Part shown: positions 8,879 through 16,532 of the stretch, piece by piece | Layout: every line of letters begins with the position of its first letter | Numbering within the stretch: the first letter of the stretch is position 1 | NCBI GenBank assembly: GCA_017534115.1 | Contig: JAFWDD010000007.1 | Coordinates: 1 to 45,867, forward strand | Length of the DNA stretch: 45,867 nt | DNA from: Bacillota bacterium | GTDB taxonomy: Bacteria; Bacillota; Clostridia; Lachnospirales; Anaerotignaceae | Direction: 5' to 3' | Position numbers and translations under genes: made by a program | Notes under the pieces: model-generated | Told to the model about the DNA's origin: nothing | What the model saw: only the letters and a program-made list of their open reading frames with translations | The model's database searches: none

Positions 8879-9345
8879 ATTACACGGGTCAAGGGGCAAG
8901 GCGCCTTTGGCGCAATGACGTTTGCTTCGCAAATGAAGGAATGAAGACGGGCTTTCAGCCCTAATGAAGCCGTCCCCTTTGGGGACTAATTTTGGTGAGA
9001 ATCCGCCTAAGCGGATTCAATTAAAGTGCCTTCGGCACAATTCAGAAGCCTCGTGAGATTCCGAAAGTGAGAAGTTAACGTATATCCGATAACCTTGCCC
9101 TGCATATTACACGGGTCAAGGGATGAAATCCCTTGCGGATACTTTCACCCTAAAATGCTTCCGTCTTACTATAGCATTTCAGGGAACCCGAAAAAGGCAG
9201 AGCCTTAAGCGGGTTTTTAGGGCAGAGCCCTAAACGGGTTCTCAGGGGCAAAAGTCAAAACTGCCATCAGATTTTGTAGTTTAATAAACAATAATTCGTA
9301 TTTGCCTTATGTGAGGCGTTAGCAAATACAAAAAACCCTGAGCCG
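8879..9345 (-). repeat. Mini-hairpin mosaic block I
   Basis: An inverted composite. An A-type unit (tag near 8880, hairpins to about 9030) is joined through a linker to the CTCTCCGAGGG-type end near the lipoprotein stop. Its linker at about 9040-9108 is almost identical, inverted, to that of block C near 17790-17860. It is interrupted by an 86-bp insert at 9250-9335. Confidence 0.85.
9250..9335 (-). mobile_element. Small element inserted inside a mosaic hairpin
   Basis: 86 bp split the palindrome whose halves read CTCAGGGGC and CCCTGAG. It contains GTATTTGC, 16 nt, GCAAATAC (9298-9329) with a nested GCCT/AGGC stem. A related copy lies near 44142-44215 in opposite orientation and shares about 30 contiguous bases plus ACTACA and ATCTGATG at equal spacing. 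It codes for nothing, so it would be non-autonomous. Confidence 0.55.
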
Positions 9346-9358
9346 CCGGAGGCGCCCT

Positions 9359-10048
9359 TTACTCCGCCTTGAATATATTTGCTATCATATCCTGAACATC
9401 TCCGGAAAGAGTAATCTCCTTCTCTCCTTTGCTTTCGCTTGCCTTTACGAACGCCCCTTTCAGGTCCCCGAATTTTCCGTTGAAATCAACATAATACTCC
9501 GTCGCGTAGAAATAAGGCTTCGTTGTGGACGCAAGAACGGTAAAATCCCCGATGGTGAGGTCCTGAAGCTCCGCGTCCTTCTCCTCCGCTTCTTCGCGGG
9601 TGCTGTCCCTGCCGAACTCAAAATTGCTGGGGAAATCATACACAAAAGCGTATATGGAATGCCCGTCGCCGCGGATCTCCTCCACAGCGGAATCATTGAA
9701 ATGATACTTCTCCGAAGAATAAGGCATACAGATCATGTTCGTATGGTCGATTATATACGCCGAATCATATCCCAGAGCGGAAAGCTCTTCAGGCAGAACG
9801 ACCTGAACAGGTTCCTCCTCCGGTTCCGTTTCGGGCTCGGCTTCCGCCGTCTTTTCTTCTTCTTTTTCCTCTTCTTCTGCCTCTTCTTTTTCCTCCGCTT
9901 CGGATTTTTTGGATTTTCCGGCTTCTGTCTTCGCCTTTTCTTCCTCCGTCGCCACACCGGCCATATCCGGATCGTCCGTTTTATCAAAACATCCTGTAAC
10001 CGAAAGCATAAGTACTCCGGCTATTACAAACGCGTAAAATTTTTTCAT
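9359..10048 (-). CDS. Putative lipoprotein with Glu/Lys-rich linker
   Basis: A 229-residue exported lipoprotein. The signal peptide ends in the lipobox VTGC, with lipidation expected at Cys20. Residues about 35-85 are a very acidic Glu/Lys/Ala-rich linker without predicted fold. A compact C-terminal domain (about 88-229) has mixed strands and helices, and I do not recognise the family. The first 23 residues nearly match the lipoprotein encoded just upstream (22-bp gap), so the pair arose at least partly by duplication and is probably cotranscribed. The ribosome site is GAGGGGG. Its stop borders mosaic block I. Confidence 0.75.
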   Translation of the reverse strand: MKKFYAFVIAGVLMLSVTGCFDKTDDPDMAGVATEEEKAKTEAGKSKKSEAEEKEEAEEEEKEEEKTAEAEPETEPEEEPVQVVLPEELSALGYDSAYIIDHTNMICMPYSSEKYHFNDSAVEEIRGDGHSIYAFVYDFPSNFEFGRDSTREEAEEKDAELQDLTIGDFTVLASTTKPYFYATEYYVDFNGKFGDLKGAFVKASESKGEKEITLSGDVQDMIANIFKAE

Positions 10049-10070
10049 TATACTTCATCCCCCTCACGAT

Positions 10071-10922
10071 TTATTCCTTGGCAAAGGATAACCAGTCTCC
10101 GTTGTAATTCAGATACAGATCGTCGCCTTCTATGCTGTATTCAAAGGTGGTATTTCCTCTATCCGCCGCGATCAATTCATAACTGCCCCAGAAAACGGGA
10201 ATATCTTCGTCCAGCTTCGCTGTTCCCGTATGATCCTCGTTAAGGCTTATATGGTATCCCTTGTTATCTTCGTCTGTCTGGGAATATTCTCCCGGAACAT
10301 ATTCATACATGACCTGAGGTTCGAAATTGTCATAGGTAATGGAGTCAATAATGCCGGATAATGTATCGCTCACGGCCGTATTCATTTCTTCGTCATCACC
10401 CATATGCTCTATAATTTCAAACATCAGAACGCCGCCGTTATACTCGCCGGCAATAGCTGTCTGGTAAAGACCGGAGCCTCCTTCGCTATCGGACTGTATC
10501 CTCCAGAATCCCCATTTATCATCGGTTCCCGGGAACAATCCCTCAGTCCTTGCCAGGTCTTCCTGTTCTCCCCAGCTTTCGGTAAGCTCATAGAGCGCCT
10601 CCTCCGGCTGTTTTCCGTCAATATAGCTTACGGTCAGCATACTGGTGCCCGCTGATTCGCCTATATACACAAAATTTTCGGTATGCTCGTCGATCTCCAC
10701 AGATTCCACGTTTTTCGGGTCATATCTCAGCTGATATCCGTCCGGACTCATGTAGGTCATCACGTCCTGCTCCCCGTCCGGCTCAGCTTCGGTCTCCGCT
10801 TCGGTCTTTTCTTCCGCCGCCGCAGTCTTTTCGGCCGCACCCGTATCCTCCTGTTTGTCAAAGCATCCGGTTACCGAAAACATCATAACTCCGGCTATTG
10901 TTAAAGCAAAAAATTTTTTCAT
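10071..10922 (-). CDS. Putative lipoprotein, paralogous signal region
   Basis: A 283-residue lipoprotein with lipobox VTGC (Cys20), a short acidic linker (about 25-50) and an alpha/beta domain of about 230 residues. A C-terminal lipocalin-like strand set (about 215-283, with GYHISLNEDHTG and ending in LYLNYNGDWLSF) resembles small-molecule-binding or YxeA-like folds only loosely. No family is assigned. The AAGGAG ribosome site is optimally placed. Upstream, two direct ATATACT copies on the minus strand might be a regulator site, but this is weak. First gene of a two-gene unit with the following lipoprotein gene. Confidence 0.75.
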   Translation of the reverse strand: MKKFFALTIAGVMMFSVTGCFDKQEDTGAAEKTAAAEEKTEAETEAEPDGEQDVMTYMSPDGYQLRYDPKNVESVEIDEHTENFVYIGESAGTSMLTVSYIDGKQPEEALYELTESWGEQEDLARTEGLFPGTDDKWGFWRIQSDSEGGSGLYQTAIAGEYNGGVLMFEIIEHMGDDEEMNTAVSDTLSGIIDSITYDNFEPQVMYEYVPGEYSQTDEDNKGYHISLNEDHTGTAKLDEDIPVFWGSYELIAADRGNTTFEYSIEGDDLYLNYNGDWLSFAKE

Positions 10923-11009
10923 TTTATGTCATCTCCTTATTTTTCCACTGTACATCATAAAAGTATATTTAAAGTATATCACTCAAGCCTTTTAACGGCA
11001 ATGATTTCC

Positions 11010-11047
11010 CGAAAAAGAAAAGAGGACCGCCCGCGCAAGGGCAGTCC
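11010..11047 (-). terminator. Terminator downstream of the TetR-type gene
   Basis: The minus-strand stem GGACTGCCC with GGGCGGTCC (one G-U pair) is followed by a T-rich tail. It separates the regulator from the lipoprotein pair. Confidence 0.7.
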
Positions 11048-11130
11048 GTTCAGTCGGTTTATAAAATATTACATCCGAAAAGCGCTTTCATAAATCGTTT
11101 TGCCTGTAAAAATCAGCAAGTTTCGGTTAA

Positions 11131-11789
11131 TCAGTCTTTCCCGCGTTCTGTCCTGAATGTATTCAGAATCATGTTCTTCAGCATAACAAGCTCGGGTTCC
11201 GGGTCCTGCACGTCTGCCGGCATATAAACCAGTCCCACCGCGTACCTTGTTACAGCCGCCATCATCAGATGCAGAACCAGGGCAAAGAACTTGTCCTCGG
11301 GCAAATCAGTCCGCAATGTACCGTCCTTCTGCGCCTTAACATAAACCCTGTGGAAAAATTCATTATATATGCTGGTTCTTTCCAGGTAAGCCTGCATACG
11401 TCCCTTTCCCATATGTCCGCTGCCGGCGTATATGTTGAAGAACTGGTTGAAGCGGAGCAGATCCTTGTGATTTCTGTAAAGAAGAATGAACTCATTCAGG
11501 TCAGTCTCGAATTCCTCCGCCGCGGTCATGCCGGAAAAGTCCGTTTTATTTCTGCGGTCGATGTATTCCTGCGCAAACATCTCCATCTGGTCACAGCCAC
11601 TTCGGTCACCAGATCCGGTTTGGTTTTAAAGTACCGGTATATGGTGGCAACGCCGATTTCGCTGGCGGCCGCCACTGCGTTCATGGAAACCGCGTCAATG
11701 GAAGTATCCGAAAACAGCCTGAAGGCCGCCTCCAGGATTTTTTCCCGCTTTCTTTTCATTTCGATCATGTCTTTTTCGATATTTCGCAT
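11131..11789 (-). pseudogene. TetR/AcrR regulator, single-base frameshift
   Basis: Two overlapping frames together make one TetR regulator. The N-terminal frame has the classic helix-turn-helix (KILEAAFRLF, then IGVATIYRYF). The second frame carries the C-terminal ligand-binding helices ending at 11131. They join smoothly at VTRW/EMFAQEYIDR if one G is restored at about 11583 (TGGAG for TGGGAG). As read, translation ends after 87 residues. Either the gene is broken or the base is a sequencing error. Promoter, operator and AAGGAG ribosome site are all intact, which favours recent loss or an artefact. No obvious target gene lies beside it. Confidence 0.8.
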
Positions 11790-11806
11790 AATTATCTCTC
11801 CTTAAA

Positions 11807-11825
11807 ACGATAGCGTATCTATCGT
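11807..11825. promoter_or_regulatory. TetR-type operator
   Basis: A perfect palindrome, ACGATAG, five bases, CTATCGT, directly after the predicted transcription start. It is the natural autoregulation site for the TetR protein encoded just below it. Confidence 0.7.
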
Positions 11826-11832
11826 ATTGTTA

Positions 11833-11861
11833 ATATTATCACATTAAAGGAAGGATGTCAA
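11833..11861 (-). promoter_or_regulatory. Sigma-A promoter of the TetR-type gene
   Basis: Minus-strand TTGACA (11856-11861), 17-nt spacer and TAATAT (11833-11838). Confidence 0.75.
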
Positions 11862-11891
11862 CATGAAACCCCCATTTTTCCGGAAATCGAA

Positions 11892-12029
11892 TCAAGAGGG
11901 CGCAAACAGATAGACCGCTTGTGCCCTCTCTAAATTATGGTGTTCTTTGTCTTGCAATAAGGGTTGAAAAAGCCTGTATTCATGCGGCTTCACCAAGGCA
12001 AAATGAGAGTGGGTAAGGGTTTTATACTC
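11892..12029 (-). pseudogene. Remnant of an unidentified coding sequence
   Basis: Forty-five codons without start are open to a TGA at 11892. They encode a plausible protein end (KTLTHSHFALVKPHEYRLF and onwards). An in-frame stop lies just upstream at 12030. An 11-pair hairpin with AGAGGGC and GCCCTCT arms overlaps the end. I read it as debris from the mobile DNA that carried the neighbouring caspase gene; the family is not recognised. Confidence 0.35.
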
Positions 12030-12057
12030 TTATCCCTGAAAATGGCGTTCTACTTCG

Positions 12058-12070
12058 TAACAAAACGGGC
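12058..12070. repeat. 13-bp direct repeat, left flank of the caspase island
   Basis: TAACAAAACGGGC, repeated exactly at 13751-13763. Between the copies lie only the caspase-like gene and its leader. Confidence 0.7.
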
Positions 12071-12084
12071 TAAATTTCAATATT

Positions 12085-13605
12085 TTAAATTATCTTATCT
12101 GCAACTTTCAGCTCTTCTAATTCCAATTCATATTGCTTGATTGCATTTTTCAATAACCATTTGCGATTTTCACTTTTCCATGTCTGTAAGTTTTTTCTAT
12201 CATAAAAAAGAGAAAACTCATGTATTGTGCAGGAAAGTTTTGTATGTATATGCGCCCAATCGTATAGCTCTTTTGGGGGTATTGGCAACTCACTTTGTTT
12301 AAAAAACCATTTTGAAATTTCAATATTAAGAGGGGCAACGCTATCTATGAGTTGTTCCTCTGTTATAGTGTTGTTAAGGTATTCTCTAAATATTTTGATA
12401 TACTGCTCTGCCGTTGATATAATATTTACAGTGTATTCTCTTGTGATTTTAATTAATTCGTCTTTGCTCATGGTATCGTCTTTAAGGCTCTTAATTAATT
12501 CATATGAACCATGCACATCAATATGAATCCCTTTTGCAACAATTGTATTCTTTGAACTACGATACCACCATTCTTTGTCTTGCAAATCATCAACCCATGT
12601 GGTGTGGCAAATATAATTACCATTTACCATATCGTCCTCGTCATATCCGAAATAACACCAAACAATATTTGCTGCATGGCCTTTATAATGTGCTTCTGCA
12701 ATTTCATTCTGGTGTACTTCGTAATAAAGCACTTTGCTTTTAATTTCCGTTGCAATTTCAGCAATTTGCTCCATAGAGCATTGGAAGCGCAAAATTACTT
12801 TAACAGATAGTCTTTTTGTTCCTGCATGATGTACTGGTTCAACACTATAGATAATATAGTTATCTGTTTCCTCATATATTTTTGCAACTTTGTAGGGATT
12901 GTATTCTTCAACATCAAAAAATATAGTTCCCCCTATACTTGAACGGAAAATCGGTTGTTGAAAGTTGTGTCCATTTTTCCTATTTGAAACTTCTGCAAAA
13001 TGAAATATTGCTTCGTTTATTGCTTCAAGAGATTTCTTCCCTTTTCTAATCAAAAAACGTGAGGTTAGTGCATCACACACGAAACTTGTATACAAACTTA
13101 TTTTTCTATCTTCATCAAAGCCAGAAAACTGTTCAGCTCCACAAGAGGCTAAAACTGCAAAACCACGTCCGGCAAAATGCTCTACCGTTTCATTAAGGTC
13201 TATTATCGGAATATTATCAAGTGCAAAACCTCCCGAATGGCAACTATCTAAAATTACAATTTTATTTTTTGTTTGTATTAGTCCTATTGCATTAATGAGA
13301 TATTGCAGTCCAATTAAACCATCGCTTAATACTAAACAATTTTTCCCACCATGACCAGAAAAGTACAAGATAAATGTATCATCTTCTGTTGCGTCTTTAA
13401 GCGCAGTATGTATTGATGTAACAAGCTGGTTTTTTGTTACTATTCCAGTTTCACCACATAGAATTATATTGTTTGAGCTTACATTCAATCCATGAATAAG
13501 TGCAATTCTCATTGCAAACAAATCATTTTTGCACAAAGGCAAAGGAGAACAATTAATTGTTAAATAATCACATACCCCCACTAATAGTGCCTTTATAGTT
13601 CCCAT
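12085..13605 (-). CDS. Caspase-like (peptidase C14) protein with unknown C-terminal domain
   Basis: A 506-residue protein whose first 230 residues or so form a caspase/metacaspase domain. The catalytic His85 is in YFSGHGG and Cys122 in LDSCHSG, both intact. Residues about 240-506 form a second region I cannot assign, rich in aromatic and charged residues. It could be a sensor, a substrate-recognition module or the target of self-cleavage. No signal peptide or membrane segment is seen. Base composition is clearly more AT-rich than neighbouring genes, and the gene sits alone between 13-bp direct repeats beside debris of other DNA, so horizontal acquisition is likely. Bacterial caspase-like proteases often act in antiphage cell-suicide systems, but no partner is encoded here, so a defence role is inference. 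Confidence 0.85.
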   Translation of the reverse strand: MGTIKALLVGVCDYLTINCSPLPLCKNDLFAMRIALIHGLNVSSNNIILCGETGIVTKNQLVTSIHTALKDATEDDTFILYFSGHGGKNCLVLSDGLIGLQYLINAIGLIQTKNKIVILDSCHSGGFALDNIPIIDLNETVEHFAGRGFAVLASCGAEQFSGFDEDRKISLYTSFVCDALTSRFLIRKGKKSLEAINEAIFHFAEVSNRKNGHNFQQPIFRSSIGGTIFFDVEEYNPYKVAKIYEETDNYIIYSVEPVHHAGTKRLSVKVILRFQCSMEQIAEIATEIKSKVLYYEVHQNEIAEAHYKGHAANIVWCYFGYDEDDMVNGNYICHTTWVDDLQDKEWWYRSSKNTIVAKGIHIDVHGSYELIKSLKDDTMSKDELIKITREYTVNIISTAEQYIKIFREYLNNTITEEQLIDSVAPLNIEISKWFFKQSELPIPPKELYDWAHIHTKLSCTIHEFSLFYDRKNLQTWKSENRKWLLKNAIKQYELELEELKVADKII

Positions 13606-13639
13606 ATTTACAACCCACCTTTATTTACAACCCACCTTT
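13606..13639 (-). promoter_or_regulatory. Tandemly duplicated ribosome-binding leader of the caspase gene
   Basis: Two perfect 17-bp copies of ATTTACAACCCACCTTT (plus strand) place the sequence AAAGGTGGG twice before the start codon. Only the nearer copy is at a usable distance. Loss or gain of a copy would change the leader. Confidence 0.7.
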
Positions 13640-13675
13640 TAGATTTAATACTTTTACAAATTTCTCCTTGATATT

Positions 13676-13711
13676 TTACCACGAGCTTATGCGTTTTGCT
13701 ATCAAAATCAT
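13676..13711 (-). CDS. Possible 11-codon leader peptide
   Basis: ATG with GGAG seven bases upstream opens a frame for MILIAKRISSW, then TAA. It ends about 70 nt before the caspase start, followed closely by another AAGGAG. The placement suits a translational leader or a relic of an older mobile-element gene. Function is not demonstrated. Confidence 0.35.
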   Translation of the reverse strand: MILIAKRISSW

Positions 13712-13750
13712 TATTAAACTCCAAGTTGTGACGCACATTAGAACACAAGC

Positions 13751-13796
13751 TAACAAAACGGGCATACCGCCATTTAGACGATACACCCGTTTTGTT
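13751..13796. repeat. Long hairpin carrying the right 13-bp direct repeat
   Basis: Perfect 11-bp arms AACAAAACGGG and CCCGTTTTGTT around 23 nt. The left arm is part of the 13-bp direct repeat. It lies just past the stop of the DUF4097 gene and may act as its terminator; the insertion next to it would have used a pre-existing hairpin. Confidence 0.6.
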
Positions 13797-13828
13797 TTGC
13801 ACCCTTTCCGGCAGCTTTGCTCTTTTTT

Positions 13829-14701
13829 TTATTTCGCCAGTATATTCACGTCTCCGGATGTTACGCTGACATTGATCTTCGACGAGCCGTTTCCGGCAAC
13901 ATAGGCGTCTTTCTCCATTTTTACGGGAATATCGCTTTTGAATTCTCCGCTTGTGGTGTCAACCTCTGCCGTAAAGTCCGCTTTTTCCGGCAGAATCAGC
14001 TTCACGTCGGAAGATGTTCCGGAAATGTCCAGATTCCCGAATTTTTCCAGCTCCGCCTCAATATCTCCGCTGGTCACGTCAAAATAAATGCTGTCCGCGG
14101 CGCCTTTCTGGGTTAGATATATGCTGCCTGAAGTTGAAGTAATCCGAATATCCTTAGCCTCACATACGGTTTTTACGGTTCCCGATGTAGCTTCTATATC
14201 CAGCTTGTCTGCCGAGAGGCTCATGTCCAGACTGCCGGAGGTAATATCCGCTTCCACAGAGCCGGCTTTCATGTCCTGTCCCTTTATGTCCGCAGATGCC
14301 GCGTCAATTACAAGCTCGTCAAGAACCAGCTTTTCGGGCAGAGCCACCGTAAGATGTTTTTCCGGACCTCCTGCGGATACCAGAGTAAATCCGGGCTCGC
14401 CGTATTTTATGCAAAGGGTCGTTCCGTCCAGCTTCCAGCGCATCTGCATATCCTCACCGGCTTCTGAAGAAAATTCCTCGGATATGTCAACAGTGTTCCC
14501 GTCATGGAGAACAAATTCGATATCTCCGTCCGTCCAGTCGATGGAAACGGACTCGACCTTATCCTCTATGGACGCGTTTCCCACAGAATATTTATTGTCC
14601 TCCGCCGAAGTCTGAGACTTGCCCCCGGCGGAGCAGCCGCACAATCCGGCAGCCAGTACCGCCGCCAATGTGAAACTTATTACTGCTTTGTATTTTTTCA
14701 T
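13829..14701 (-). CDS. DUF4097 beta-strand-repeat lipoprotein
   Basis: 290 residues from the ATG at 14701, which has AAGGAGG eight bases upstream; an upstream in-frame Met lacks a ribosome site. A signal peptide with lipobox LCGC predicts lipidation at Cys23. The mature part is a DUF4097/putative-adhesin beta-helix built from repeated short strands such as VEADITSGSLDMSL, IEATSGTVKT and VDTTSGEFKSDI. The family sits in the envelope and is often linked to envelope-stress regulation. Upstream, TGTAACG with an A-tract and GTGTCTAA resemble an ECF sigma promoter, which would fit. No ECF sigma gene is in the window. Confidence 0.85.
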   Translation of the reverse strand: MKKYKAVISFTLAAVLAAGLCGCSAGGKSQTSAEDNKYSVGNASIEDKVESVSIDWTDGDIEFVLHDGNTVDISEEFSSEAGEDMQMRWKLDGTTLCIKYGEPGFTLVSAGGPEKHLTVALPEKLVLDELVIDAASADIKGQDMKAGSVEADITSGSLDMSLSADKLDIEATSGTVKTVCEAKDIRITSTSGSIYLTQKGAADSIYFDVTSGDIEAELEKFGNLDISGTSSDVKLILPEKADFTAEVDTTSGEFKSDIPVKMEKDAYVAGNGSSKINVSVTSGDVNILAK

Positions 14702-14770
14702 GGTTCTTCCTCCTTGTGCTTTTCGATTATTGTATGCAAAACGCCAATTCTTTTTCCCGCCTTTCATAGG

Positions 14771-14799
14771 TTAGACACGGAAAATGGGAGTTCGTTACA
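14771..14799 (-). promoter_or_regulatory. Possible ECF-sigma promoter for the DUF4097 gene
   Basis: Minus-strand A-tract plus TGTAACG (14793-14799), 14 nt, then GTGTCTAA (14771-14778). This resembles the TGTAAC/CGTCTAA pattern of Firmicutes ECF promoters, although the -10 region is imperfect. Confidence 0.4.
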
Positions 14800-14850
14800 G
14801 TTTTTTTTGGGATTTTTTCTAAAGGTTATGCCCTACCCGTTTCAGTTTTT

Positions 14851-15010
14851 TAATGAAGCGGCACTTCGTGCCTATGAAGCAAAGCCTTCGGCTTCATGAA
14901 GCCGGCTTTCAGCCTAATGAAGCGAAGCCGCCAAAATAATAACGACCGAAGGGAGTTGCTTCATAGCGTAAGCGCTTCATTTCTTCATTAGCCCTGAAAG
15001 GGCGCCTTCA
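14851..15010. repeat. Mini-hairpin array between the DUF4097 gene and tRNA-Arg
   Basis: A run of small stems: GGCAC-TTC-GTGCC, AAGCC-TTC-GGCTT, a GGCT/AGCC pair and GCCCT-GAA-AGGGC, joined by TTCATT-type linkers. There is no tag and no gene here. Confidence 0.7.
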
Positions 15011-15012
15011 TT

Positions 15013-15043
15013 AAAAAAGACTTGCTTTCCGCAAGTCTTTTTT
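15013..15043 (-). terminator. Bidirectional terminator after tRNA-Arg
   Basis: GACTTGC and GCAAGTC arms with A- and T-runs on both sides, about 75 bp past the 3' end of the tRNA. Confidence 0.75.
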
Positions 15044-15118
15044 CCGTCCCCGACGACAGATCTTTCCTCAGACCCAACATTAAAATACCACGATTTAATA
15101 ATAATTGTGGTTATAAAC

Positions 15119-15192
15119 CGTCCCCGAGAGGATTCGAACCTCCGACCCCTCGCTTAGGAGGCGAGTGCTCTATCCAGCTGAGCTACGAGGAC
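15119..15192 (-). tRNA. tRNA-Arg (anticodon CCU)
   Basis: The 74-nt cloverleaf folds fully: acceptor GTCCTCG with CGGGGAC (one G-U pair), D arm GCTC...GAGC, anticodon stem CTCGC/GCGAG with loop CTCCTAA and T arm GGAGG-TTCGAAT-CCTCT. It reads AGG codons. CCA is not encoded. It is transcribed toward the terminator at 15013-15043. Confidence 0.95.
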
Positions 15193-15309
15193 AAATTGTA
15201 TTTTTCAACACGTATAAAAGTATTTTAAATAAAAAACTCCCATACGTCAAGAAAAAAACAGCAATGTTTTTAAATTAAGAAATTTTTAGAAAATGAACCT
15301 AATTTTAAA

Positions 15310-15338
15310 ATTGATTAATCGGTCAAAAGATATTATAA
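15310..15338 (+). promoter_or_regulatory. Sigma-A promoter of the thioredoxin-fold lipoprotein
   Basis: TTGATT, 17-nt spacer and perfect TATAAT, 31 nt before the start codon. The ribosome site is GGAGGT at 15359-15364. Confidence 0.75.
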
Positions 15339-15369
15339 TTAAATGAAATACTAACATTCGGAGGTTATC

Positions 15370-16404
15370 ATGAAAAAGTTAAATTCAATAACGGCTGTGG
15401 TTTTAGCCTTAACTCTCATCCTTTCGGGCTGCGGCTCAAAACCGGCCGAAGTTGCCGAAAATACAGACACGTCACGCACCCAGACTATTGAAAGTCTCGG
15501 CCTTAAATATACTGTTCCCGAGGAATGGGACACCATTGTGGACACAAACGTATTCCGGTTCATTGTGGCGCCCGACGACGCATTCGCCATGGTGCGCTAT
15601 TCTTACGCCACCAACCAGGACCTGGAGACTATGGCAAACAATCCCTTTGACACGACATCTTCACTGGACGACTACCTGACCCCTATCTGTTCCATCCTGA
15701 TTTTTGAACGGGATGACGAGGACTCGGAAGGCGTAAACGCCCTTATGGAGAATTACAAATCCGCCCAAAAGCTCAGCGAGCAGGGCAATTACATATACTA
15801 CGGCCTCTGGGACTATTCGGACACGTCCAAAATCGACAGCTCACCTTCTTCCCTCGACAAGGAAGGCTACAAAAAGCTCACCAATTCCGCTCCCAAGCTC
15901 ATGAATTCCGTGGAGACATTCGATTTTGACCCCGATGAGATCATTTCCCAGACCACTGAATCCAAAGAAACGATGACATTCCTGACCCAGACCCTTTCCG
16001 GCGAGGAAATAAGCAGCGTGATTTTCGATTCCTACGACATTACGATGGTATATTTCTGGGCTTCATACTGCTATCCCGACATAAACGAGCTTCCCGAGCT
16101 TCAGAAGGTATACGAGACCATAAAGGAGTCTTATCCCAACGCGAACCTGATTCTCGCCGCCATCGACACGCCTGACGAAAACGCCGAGGCTGTTCTGAAA
16201 CAGGCAATGGAGGAGAACGGATGCACATTTACGGTCATCAAAATGGACGAGCTTTTAGGCTCATGGGTGCTCAGCAATCTTGAGGGACTGCCCACAACGG
16301 TTTACGTGGACAAGGAAGGCCATATCGTGGACCAGTACGTGCAGGGACTTCAGGGCAGCGAGGTTTACCTGAACATTATTCAGGCATTTTTGGCAAACAA
16401 ATAG
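15370..16404 (+). CDS. Lipoprotein with TlpA-like thioredoxin fold lacking the second Cys
   Basis: A 344-residue lipoprotein (lipobox LSGC, Cys21). Residues about 40-190 form an N-terminal domain of unknown family. The C-terminal part (about 205-344) is a TlpA/ResA-like thioredoxin fold: beta strand MVYFWASYC, then the active-site helix, then the cis-Pro loop GLPTTVYVD (307-315) and a closing helix. In place of CxxC the site reads C234-Y-P-D237, so only the first Cys is present. Such proteins cannot form the usual active-site disulfide but may act on mixed disulfides, as an isomerase-like protein or as a binding protein. It has its own promoter and no operon partner. Confidence 0.85.
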   Translation: MKKLNSITAVVLALTLILSGCGSKPAEVAENTDTSRTQTIESLGLKYTVPEEWDTIVDTNVFRFIVAPDDAFAMVRYSYATNQDLETMANNPFDTTSSLDDYLTPICSILIFERDDEDSEGVNALMENYKSAQKLSEQGNYIYYGLWDYSDTSKIDSSPSSLDKEGYKKLTNSAPKLMNSVETFDFDPDEIISQTTESKETMTFLTQTLSGEEISSVIFDSYDITMVYFWASYCYPDINELPELQKVYETIKESYPNANLILAAIDTPDENAEAVLKQAMEENGCTFTVIKMDELLGSWVLSNLEGLPTTVYVDKEGHIVDQYVQGLQGSEVYLNIIQAFLANK

Positions 16405-16532
16405 GATTTTCCCGAAAATTCCTGTTTTACCGCTGATCTATCATATACTTTTTTAAAATAAAATGTTATTATCTCATAGTCCGACGGACATTTTCCGACC
16501 CAAACCTTTATGTTTTCAAGGAGGAAGAAAAA

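Noticed and set aside
12058..13796. Integron gene cassette with attC site around the caspase gene
   Set aside because: The hairpin lacks paired RYYYAAC and GTTRRRY core sites in the right positions, and no integrase gene is seen.
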